Shown one piece after another: positions 9,252 to 21,200 of a stretch of 25,818 nucleotides of DNA. Source of the stretch: a virus; the IMG/VR virus record IMGVR_UViG_3300020446_001464, positions 1 to 25,818 of that record; one strand, given 5' to 3'. Numbering within the stretch: position 1 is the stretch's first letter; each line of letters opens with the position of its first letter. The notes beneath the pieces were generated by a model. It did no database searches, was not told the DNA's origin, and was given only the letters and a program-made list of their open reading frames with translations. Position numbers and translations under genes: made by a program.

Positions 9252-12200
9252 TCAAAGTCCAAATACTCTAATTGCACCTGAAGATCTTAGTCCTCTGAGT
9301 GATGCAGGAGAGAAGTTCTTTCTTTGGATAGTTGGGAATGTATCTAATCCAGAATTAACGGTAAGTCCAGTTACAGCGATAGATACTGGGTTAGAGTCTC
9401 TAGAAAGATTATATAGTCTACCCCAAGTAATTCTTCCAAGCACGGTGCTTATACCTGCTTGTGCAGGATCAAAATTACCTGTTATTCCTGCACCTACTCC
9501 AGTGATTTGACCATTTTGTATATTACAAACAATTTGACCATTCTCTGCACCATCTGTTGTCACTGAGTGTACTTTGTAGATATTATCTAAGAAAGTGCTT
9601 CCAATTCCCACTATAGATGAATTGTGTGTATCAACTGAGGTAATTCCATTACCTACTTTTGTATCTGTTATGAATACAGGATATCCCTGTAGTAATGTAC
9701 CTGCTGGTTTATCTGCATGGAAGAAGAATTTAAGTGCAGATTGTGTACCAACTGTGGTTGTGCTGATACCTGTAATAATTCCAGTAAATCCTTCAACATC
9801 ATCAATACTAGTAATTTTTTCAAATTTAAATGGTGGTAATTCAATAATAACACTGGGTGGATTAGTAAAGGTATATCCAGCACCTGGATTTACAATAGTG
9901 GTTGATGTTATTTTACCGTTTGTGATAGTTGCGGTAGCAGTAGCAGTAGTTCCTAATCCAACAAATTTTTCAATACCTATAGGTGCTTCAATACCAATAT
10001 TAACTGTACCTGTATATCCTGAACCTGCTTCAGTTATCGATAATCCACTTATAGTTCCAGCAATTGAAACTATAGCAGTCGCAGCAGCTGCTACGTTGAT
10101 TTCACCAGAAGTTACAAGAGCATCCACAGTATCAAAAGTAAGATTATAGTCACCATCAGTTTCATTTGGAGTTGTTGCACTTAAATGTGTACCTTTTTCA
10201 TAGAAGAATACTTCAGCATCATCTACAAATATACCATTTGCTCCACCTATTCCTGATGAAGTTGTAAAATCACCAATAATTTTTGCTGTTGGATAAATTT
10301 GTGGTTCTAATATTTCTCTTGACTTATCAACTTTTCTTCCGTTTATAACTAAATCAACTTTTTGTTTTGTCCATCTAACTGGTTTTTCATTTGTTTCATC
10401 AATACCAAGTTCAGTATAAAGTTCAGTTTCAATTAATTTAGCACTGAGAATATTATAATTTGTTCTTTCCTGTTGTTGTGATGTAGTTATACCAGTATTA
10501 TCTTTAAAGACTCTTAATTCATCACCAATTTTAACAGATTCAAATACATCTGCTGTATCAACATCAACTCCATCTTGACCCTTATAGAAGAATATATCAA
10601 CGTGGTCATGGTCATTTAAATCTGGTGATGATTCAGGTCTTGGAGGTTCAACTAACTCGAAAGTCGTACCACCATTAAATATATAATTTTCGCCAGGTAT
10701 TTGTAATACACCATTAATGAAAATTAAGAGAACAGAGTTTAAATCAATTAGTTGAGATCTAGAATCATTAGGATCTTTTTCAAAACTTAATAATTGTCCA
10801 TTAAAGACTAATGGGAATCTACGTCTCGCACCATCTTGTAAATTTTTAATACTATCAATAAAATCTAATTCACCAAACTGCCATGATGAAAAACTATCAG
10901 TAAATGTTTTAATTACTTCTAATTCAAATTCTTGTATTGGTTGTGATAAATGTGCTGCTGTTACTAACCCAACTGGTTTGAATTTATCACCAACTTTAAA
11001 TGAATGTCCTGGTCTTACTATGCTAAATTTAGAAATTTCAAAACTAGTTGAACCTATACCAGTGGTTCTCGCAGCACCAACTTCAAGATCAAGTAATAAA
11101 TTTTTACCTGTATCTGTTGTGGGACCTTGACCAACTCTTGATACACCAATCACAGGCATATTTTCATAATTTGGTTGAGGAACAATAATTTCAGGATTAA
11201 CGTAACTAGTTCCAGCTGAAACAATATTAAATGAGAGTGTTCCACCAACACCCACGGTTGCTTCTACAACTGCACCGTTACCTGCTCCACCTCCGACTCC
11301 AGCATTTAATGTAATTGTGTTAAGTGTAGTTGCACCTATACCAGTTACTATGCCAGCGATTGGATCTGAATTTGGGAAACTAGTTTTTGAAACTGCTCTT
11401 GGATAAGGATGATCTGAGAAGAAGTTATCTTTTGAACACTTAAATACTAATCCACCAGTATCAATACCAATTGTGTCACTAGTAGTCAATCCATGATTCG
11501 GTATTGTAAGAACAAGAGTTCCTGTATGTGAAGTGTAAACTGCATTTGTTGCAGTAAATACATTTGCCCCAGTTGCAGCAAAATTACCTTTTTTAATAGA
11601 TCCAATCCCTGAACTTACAAATCTATGTTCATATGCCTGATCTGTTACACCTACTGCTACAGAACCACCACGATATCCAGAACCAAACGTTAAATCCTCA
11701 AAGAACTCAAACGTATTACCTCCACCAGTGTAAACCCAATTTTGAGTTTGAACTCCTGCTTTAACTTCAAATGTTCTATCAGATACAATACCAACTACGA
11801 ATAAAGATCTATCATGATTTGCAAACAGTGTTGCTCCAACACCTGTTATATTAAAGTTTAAATTGTTTAATTTAACCATATTTGGTCTTTCTAAACCAAA
11901 TCCATGAACTATATCAGTGGTGACTGTAATAATTCCAGTTATGTTATCATACGCAGCAGTTTGAATACCAAGGTTAAATCCTGAAGAGGTTGCAATACCA
12001 ACAACGCTTGTAATACCACCAGATGCATTTTTAAATGCCTTAACTTTTGCTCCTTGTAAAGGTGCATATCCAAGACCAGGTGTTGAACCTAATGAAACAA
12101 TTAAACCACCTCTTGGAACCTGATTCTGATTAATATCAAATTCTGATACAATAAGATCTCCATTTGTTGATGTAATACCTGTAAATTCTACAGTTGAAAT

Positions 12201-15200
12201 TCCTGCAATTGGATCAGAACTAAACTCATAATTATTACCAGTATTATTGACAGTTTTAGGTGTTTGGAATATTCCATTAATGAATAGAACACCATTTCCA
12301 ACTCCCACACCTGCAGATGTATTAGCACCACCCACAGTTAGGGTATAAGTTTTTCCAATACCTGTAAAATTATCTGATAAATCATCAAATAACATATTAG
12401 TTGTATAATCACTTCTAAGGAAAGTTCTACCACTAAACTTAGATCTTACAAATGGTAAATTTGTCTCATCTCTTCTTGACCTTGCATTACCTTTAGGTGG
12501 TTCAGCAAAAAATACTTTACTTTCAACTATATTGAATGAACCTCTATGAAGTTGAACTGGATCATTAGCAACATGTGAGGTTGCTGCTATTCCTAATTGA
12601 CCTCTACGAACCTTTACAACAGGTAATGTTGATATTCCAAGAGATACATCAGTTGCATCATTTATTATGCCTTGTGGAGTACTAGAGAAACCAACCTCAG
12701 TTACTAATACATATTCATCGTTAATTTTTAAGAAATCTCTAGGTTGAATGGAACTAATACCACTTAATACAAATTGTGAAAGTCCGATACCAATATTACT
12801 GTTATGAGTAAAACCATCAAATACACCTAACGAGAATGCTAAGTTGGTAAAATTAATTGGTGTTTGGACAACACCATCTAATCCAATTATTGTTTTGGTT
12901 AGAGGTTTTGTCATGGATAATTTGTGAGCATTACCTCCACCATTACCAGTAAATGTAACTGCTGCTCCTGAACTTACATATTCAGGTCTTGTAAATAATT
13001 GGAATTGATTCTCATCTATGACTTTTACAAAAACTGTGCTTGGTAGTTGGTCAGTTACAATACCTGCTATATTTTGAGTGCTTCCTATAGACACCGCAGT
13101 TCCAGCAATACCTATAAATGTTGAATCTGGTTTGTAAACTAATTGTTCATTTGTGTTAAAGAAGTGATTTGGAATTGTAAATATACCTGTGGTTTTTGCA
13201 AGACCTGTGGTGTTTGAAGGGTTAAATGTTTTTGAATATATTGGAGTTCCTTCATGTTTTAATTCAAAATCTTTTTTATTTGCTCTGAGACCAGATGCAC
13301 CATCATAAGTTGATAAGAATACACTTTGATCGACAGTTCCATATGTCAATTTAGGTGGTTCATTATCAAAATCACTTGAAGTATATAAAATTTGATTGAA
13401 TGATTGTACTTCGATTAATGAATTAAACTCAGCATCAGGATAAAATCTTAAATTTATATCATCACCACTAATTTCACCACCAAACGTTCCAATACCAGTT
13501 GTTGAACCAGCAGATACAAAGGGATATTGAACAGTTAATATATCATCAGCATCTCTTAACGCTATAATTTGATGAACTGCTGATGTTTCCCCACATGATA
13601 CTCTGACTATGGATTTAGCAGAACTATCAATATTTTTATTCAGTGTGGCAAATGTAATTGTGCTTGATGTTCCTGTAGCATATCCAGATTCGTATCTAGC
13701 ACTTCTCTCTGTACCCTCTGGTTGTCCTGCAACTAGATATCTGAATGTGCTAATACCTGTTGTCGTTGTACCTAATCCAACAATATTCGCTCTTACATCT
13801 AATGTATTGACTCTATCATTCTCACACTGTAATTTAATTAAATTATTTTCAAATTTAGCTGTTATTATTCCAACAATACTATTACTTACACCTGGTTGTG
13901 TATCAACATAAGTCTCTGCAATCGTTGTATCACTACCATCAAAATCAACGATAACCTCACTATAATTTACTTCCTTTGTAACAGAATCTTGTACAAAGAT
14001 GCTTGCATAGAGTGAATTAAAATTAGTTTTTGAATATTCTACAATTGTATTTGTTGTAATTCCAACTGTTGTACTACCAATACCTACATTTACACCTGTG
14101 AGATTAATATTACCAATAGCAGTAGTATTAATACCAATTAAATCAGTATTAAATTCAGTTTTAATTATTTTAATATCATGATCTTTTGTAAATGGTTCAG
14201 TGGGAGTAAATACTAGATTTTTAGTTCCACTATTCAAAATTTGAGTGCTATAATCTCCTAATTTAACAGATGTGAAATTTTCTGATTTATCGAATAGAAG
14301 AGCATTTTTTTCTGTTGTTAATATTACCAATTCATTAAACTGTGTATCTGATGTATCAGGATCTACAATTTGTATTAAATATTTTGCAATATCAGTTTTT
14401 AATGGTTCGATGACTGTACTATTAGATTCAAAACCATCACTTGAAAAAGTATCGCTGATATCATCATGCAATAAAACTCTATTAGTTTTACATCTTGTAA
14501 AATCAGTTAAATTACGAGTTTTAAATGTTAAAAATTTAGATTTTGTTTCATTTTCAAGGGTATCAAAATCCCTAACCACATCAAAATTATTAATAGCATC
14601 AACTCTTTGTTTATCATTCAATTCTAAAACATTTAATACATCTAAAACTATTAATTGATTTGAGTCTAAAGATGTTCCAATTCCAACATTTGTTTGTGAT
14701 ACAATCGCAGTATCTGCAAAATTTTTCAATCCAGAGGGATGAACTAAACTATTTACTGAGTTTACGAATTTATCCCACTCAACTGTACTCTTTACTGAAT
14801 ATGATAGATTTTGATAATAATCATTATTAGGAGTAACTTGAACATCTTCATTTAATTTACCAATATTATCAAGCCAACCATATTCTTGCCTATTTGAATA
14901 ATTAGTATTAAATTGAGCTGCATTACCTATAATATTAGTAATTTGAGCTGCGACGTTAGTAACATCTCCTCTTATAATATCTCCTTTTTTGACTCTGAAT
15001 TTACCATCAATTTTTATATAATCCTCTCTTATTTCAGTTACCTTTAAATCTGTTATGGTATTATCAACAATAAGAGATTCATTTACTTCAAACACACCTC
15101 TAGTTTGAATTGGTTGAATGACTGGCAAATCTTTTCTATTGATTAATGAGGCATAACCTGATTGGAAAGTCTTAGCGATTCCAGCGTTTGTTGTAACTCC

Positions 15201-18200
15201 AGCAACACTGAATTTTAATATATTTTGTACTCCTACAATATAATCATCAACATTAAAGAAACTATAATTATGATTATCTGAGTTAAACCCTTCACCCTCT
15301 ACAGTTGTGGTTGTAGATATACCTCCTTGTGTTGTTATACCACTTTCACCAACTCTTTGAATACCTTCAACAAATATTTCATCTCCTTTTGCAAATGGTT
15401 GAATATTGAAATTATTAATTGGTGTTTCTAAGAAACAAGTGACAACCCCTGAATTACTAGTTTGAACTGAATTAATACCTATACCATTCGTATTATTAAT
15501 CGCAACAATCTTATGTACAACAGATTCCAATCCACTTATATCTGCAACTATATCAACTTTAGATACAGTTTGATTAGGTGCTTTTGCTAATAAAGATTGA
15601 GAATCAACAACAGTATTAGATACTGGGTTAAATACGATTAATTTTGGTGGTGAAACATACTTATTACCGCCACTCAGTATTTCAACATTAGAGATAACAT
15701 CTAAATTGTCTAAATTAAGAACTGGAGATACAAATGCTTCAGGACTAAGTGTTTTATCAGCAGAATATTCATATCCAATATCAGCAATTCTAACCTTTTT
15801 AATTCTACCAATTGTTCTAGATGATGGAATAATATTTGCATTATTTCCACTTACACTTGATACAGTTCTAAATTTAGGTAATTTCTTATAATTAAATCCA
15901 GAGGAAATAATATCAAGTTTTTTAATCGCTCCAATAACATCTTTTGATTGTGTTGAATATTCTAAGATATCACACTGTTCTGATGTATAAGAGGAAAATT
16001 CAGGAACTGTAGGTGAAACATCAAATGTATCATCACTAACATTTGAAATTTGATACTCACCATTATATTTACTGTTAATAAATCTTATTTCTGAATAATT
16101 TGATACCTCTGTATCTGCAGTGCTTATAAATCCACCCTTAGTTAAACCATAGAATAATCTACCAGGTGTTGATTCAGAATAATTAATCTCAAGACTTGCA
16201 CCATCTGGATCTGTGTTATTTGTTCCTATTCCAATAGTTCCAGCTGTCCCTACATTAAATGAACTTGAATCTTGTGAACTAAAATATTCATTTGTTAAAT
16301 TTTTATCATAGAATATTTTAAAATCAAATCCCGCTAATGAAGTATTTGATAAACCAAATTTTAATTTAGAATTTCTAACTACATCTATTCTCGGATTAAT
16401 TAAACCAATTGTTTGATTTCCACCAGTATTTGCTGTGATGGGTACAATTCTAACAGGGTCTGAATTTAAATCTATGATTGTTTGAACTAAGTTAAACTTA
16501 GAACTATTAATTTCGTATATAAAGTAAGCACCAGTTTCGATTCCTGTCGCACCACCATCATAAAATACTTTATCACCAGTTTTAAAATTATGATCAGTGA
16601 TTTCAATTTCATTAGTTCCAACATTAGAACTTGTAAATGACACTGGATTTACGATTAGTTTATCAAATTCAGAATTGTATATGACAGAAACTGGTGTAGT
16701 TGTTCCTATACCAACAGATATATTAGGCACAACATTTAATGTAACTATGTCATTATTTTTTAAATTATGTGTCGTTGTATTTGCTGCAGATACATTTGTT
16801 GAAACAGTTGTAACGACTTTATCAATATCACCAGTTAATTTTTCTTTCTGAGATTCAAAGAAGTATGAACCTGAATTTATACCTGTAACAGATCCCTTAC
16901 TATAGAAGAATAGACCCTCACCAGTGCTACCTATTCCCACTCTCGTTGTAACTAATCCAATATTGTCAGGACCTTTATTAATTACAAAAACTTCAGTAGA
17001 ATTTTGACCTAATAGTGGTAATTTAAATTGTGTAACATTTGGTGTTGTTCCAACATCAAATCTTAATGCACCTGCTCTTTTATTTAAAATAAGTGCTTGA
17101 CCTGTTTTAAATGGGTGATTAGGAATACGAATTGTCCTTGTCGGTATTGATATCATCTTTTTAATATTACCAACAACCGTCTCAACTTCTATTGCTCCTC
17201 CAGAAGTTGTTCCAACTCCAACCGACTGTGGTCCATTAAAATATACTATATCATCTGCTACCGAAACAAATTTATTTGTTTTTGCAGGAATCGATATTTC
17301 ATTAGTTAAAATATCTACATTTGAACCACGAGTATGTGCGATACCTATATTTCTCAATACCCTTACAACTCTTGTCTGATCAAAAATATCCAAAACTTTT
17401 AACATTTCAGTATCAGAAGTATTTCCTGAACCAACTCTTATTGAACCACCTATCGCTACTGTATTAGGTATTTGTGATAAATGAACATCTTGTATTACTG
17501 CTCCATTTGATACAAGCATGGCTTGTTCTAGAGATGTTCTATGAGTTGTAACACCAACCTTATATGTACCACCTAAATTTAAAATAGAACTACTAAACCC
17601 AGATATTGTAACATTATCCCCATTATTAACCTCGATAAATGGTAAATATTTTGCTACTACCTCATTTCCAGATTTCCATTCAAATACAGCATTCTCAAAT
17701 GTGGTTGTCGTTGTATCAATACGTGATACTCCTAAACCTACGATTTCACTTACCTCTGCTCTAAAACCTGATCCGTTTGTATTTGTATCATCAAATATTG
17801 TAAAATCACCAACTTTATATCCCTCACCACCACTTAATATTGTTAGTGAATCCACCGTTCCTGTATTTACAGATTCTATCTTTGTAAGTTGTCTTACATC
17901 TTCATAAGATTCAATAATAAAATCATTATCTGAACTTGGTTCATCAACTGCATAAGGGAAAGTATTCCTTCTTAAATTAGTGCTATTAAAATCAAAGTTT
18001 TGATCTAATGTTTGATTTTCACTAATAAATGGAGATCTATAAGTATTACCAATAAAGTAAGGATAAACACCCTCTAATCTATTAGTATTTGTCCCTAGTC
18101 CAACTGATGTAAAGTATGCATATATACCATTTGGAAATTCAGGTGTTTTACAGAATCTACCGTTGTGTATATCAAGATCACCTGAATTATTAAATTTATG

Positions 18201-21200
18201 ATCTTCAACAAAAAATCCTGCCTCATATCCAGAAGGTCTATCTGGTACTGAGGTAATATCAGTAACGTATGATGTAGAAATTATTTTTAAAGGTGAGTTA
18301 ATATCATCTGCTTTTGAATATCCAAACGGACCATATATCGGATTACCATCATATGCCCAACCTATAATAGGTGAGTGACCTGTAATTTGATTAAATTGAT
18401 TAGAACCAGTTTCTGTAAATGTATTTTCAAATTTTTTCGCAATATCTTGAGAATAACTCAGAACACCAAATGTCAGAGCATCTCCTTTTGTAGTTAATAA
18501 AGAGTCACCAAATCTTTTTGTGCTGTTTAAGGTGAGTGCTCTTACTCTAGCACCAAATGAACCTCTTACACCTCTTGAAAATGCTCTTACCTCTGTAGTT
18601 GAAGGGTCATACCCAATACCACCATTCGTTACTATAGCATCTATGATTTGACCATTTTCTACAACTGGTCTTACAACTGCACCTGCACCCTCTCCTGCGG
18701 TAATTACTCTTAACTCAGGATCTGAATTATAGTCTCTTCCTCTGTTAACAACATTTACATCGATAATTCTACCATCAATAATAACTGGTTTTAATTCTGC
18801 TTTCTCACCATTAATAATTGTTATTTTAGGGGTAACTTCTTTATTAAGAGTCACGGAACCATATTTTGTTCCTTCCTCACTTAAATATGCACCAATTAAG
18901 TTACCTGTTACAACTGGAGTAATAATAATATCTCCAGTAACTGTTGATCCATAAGATACATTAATATTTACTTTTATTTTTGGATATTCAAATATTTGGA
19001 ATCCTGTACCATTAGATTTAAAGTTTACAAAATTACCTCTGTCAAAATTAGTTGTAGAAGTTCCACCTATACCAGCCTCTGCTAATTTAAAAGAATCATC
19101 ATCTAATTTTTTGACAAGATATGATGTGGTGGTGCTCATACCTTGAATTGCAGTTGTTTCGGTTGAATACTCTACTATTTCTCCACTAGAAAATCCATGA
19201 TTTTTATAGTTTACAGTATCAGATGATGTTGTAATTCCTGTTGGCTTAACTTTTAATTTTCTGTAAGTATATCCTGAACCTTCATTTAATACTTTGACTG
19301 TGATTAATGTTTTCTTTGTTTCGGTTCTAAATCTATGAATACCACTTGCCGATGTATCAGTGGATAATCCAACTGTGTTTATTCCAGTGGTTCCAAATAC
19401 TGCATCTACTTTAGTATTGAAAATTCTTACAGTTTTTGGATTGACAACTCTTACAAAGTAAGGATCTCCATCAGATAAAGTGTCTGTGACAGTGTTTAAT
19501 GCATTATATGCTGGACCAATACCAATAGGTGTATTACCATTTGAATTATAATATACTAATTGACCATTTTCTAAATTATGCTCAGTTAAAAATGTAATCG
19601 TTTCATCATTAATATCTACACCACCACCAAAAACAATATTTCTACTATCAAAACTAATAAAACGATCTCTCTCACCTAATATAGGTTGCAAAATACATCC
19701 TCTTCCATTTCCACCAGTTAATGAGATATTTGTAACCTCTGCCACATCAAAATTTTGAGGATCTACAAATACAGATTTAACTGAACCTTGTATAATAGGA
19801 TCTGCTGTTGCAGCAACTCCACCTGAACTGGTTTGGATTCCTATAATTGGTGGGTTAATTATGTCATAACCCTCTCCACCATTAAGTAAATCAATTGATT
19901 CTAATGGACCAAAGAAAATTTGATCGTCCGAAATAGGAGATCTTAATTGAACACCATTAATTAAAATACCAATCTCTGTAGATGTCTTTTCTTGTTTTGA
20001 TGGGACAAATAAATTTTGATTTAAAGGAAATTTTCTTAATATTCTATCAGCTTTTAATACCGCACTCTCATGCTTTTTAAGAATAAATCTATGATTCGTA
20101 GTTGTTGATACACCTGCGGTAATTTGAACAGTGCTTGCAGTTCCAATTTGTGATAATGAATTATATAATTTAATTTTTGATTTATTTTGATTTGGACCTG
20201 GTACAACAGGATCAACAAAATATGATCTACCAGTCTCTAATCCCCCTAGATTAGGACCATCTGGTTTATATACAACTTGATCACCCTGAATAAATTTTAT
20301 GTCTGAATTGGGTGGTGGTTCAAATGAAATAATTGAATAATTTCCATCTAATGGATTTCTTCCCTCTAATCCATTATCTGTGCTTCCAACTAATACCTCT
20401 TCTATGACATTTGCAGTTATATCATAAGTTGGTAGCGAGTTAGAGGCGACATATCCATCCGTTTCACCATCAACATAAACATTTAATACATTACCAATAA
20501 TTTTATCATTACCATTTTCTAAAGGCACACCTGAACTTGATACCTTTTCAATTCTACGACGAATATCATAAAGTTGATTTGGGTTTTGTGTAAATCCAGC
20601 AATGTTAACTGATGAAATTGTGTGGGTACCAAACGTAATAGTGTCAATTGTACCACTACCAACACCCACTTGCTCATTTCTGTTTAAAATATCAAAAGTA
20701 TCACCTACTTTTAAAAATGCTTTATCAATATCTTGCTCTAAAATAAAATTAGAACTATCTACACCAACATTAAATCTTGAACTTGTATTATAAATCCAAG
20801 AATTTGCAAATATTTGCTTATAATTTAAAGAGTCATTTTGTATTTTTTCACCAACATTTTTTACAAAAACGTTTTCACCTTCTTCTACTAAATTAATATC
20901 AGATATTGGAACTAATTCATTTAAAACTCCTGTAATTCTTAAATCTATTCTTTTTGATAAATCTCCATTTTCATAACCAAATATTGTTTCATTAGTTCTT
21001 ATATCATCAGCAGCACTTATAAGAGATTTTACTCCAGAACAACCAAAAAATTGATTAACTGTTTTTGAAGTATAATCAATTTGATTATTAGAACCACTAA
21101 TTAATGTTCCAGTTTTTGCAAATCCAACAGTTGAATCAACTGAAATAATTGATGAACCAATTGATACATCTTCTAGTGATTTTGTTTTACCAGGTATTGT

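Noticed and set aside
9595-10149. 184-codon plus-strand frame with a hydrophobic, valine/proline-rich translation
   Set aside because: It is the antisense of the repeat-rich 3' end of the giant gene; its P/V/I composition is what Gly/Thr/Asn-rich codons give on the other strand. No ribosome site or family match seen.
13609-14658. Plus-strand frames of 100 and 128 codons inside the giant gene
   Set aside because: Antisense shadows of a confidently coding minus-strand frame; no start signals or family features.
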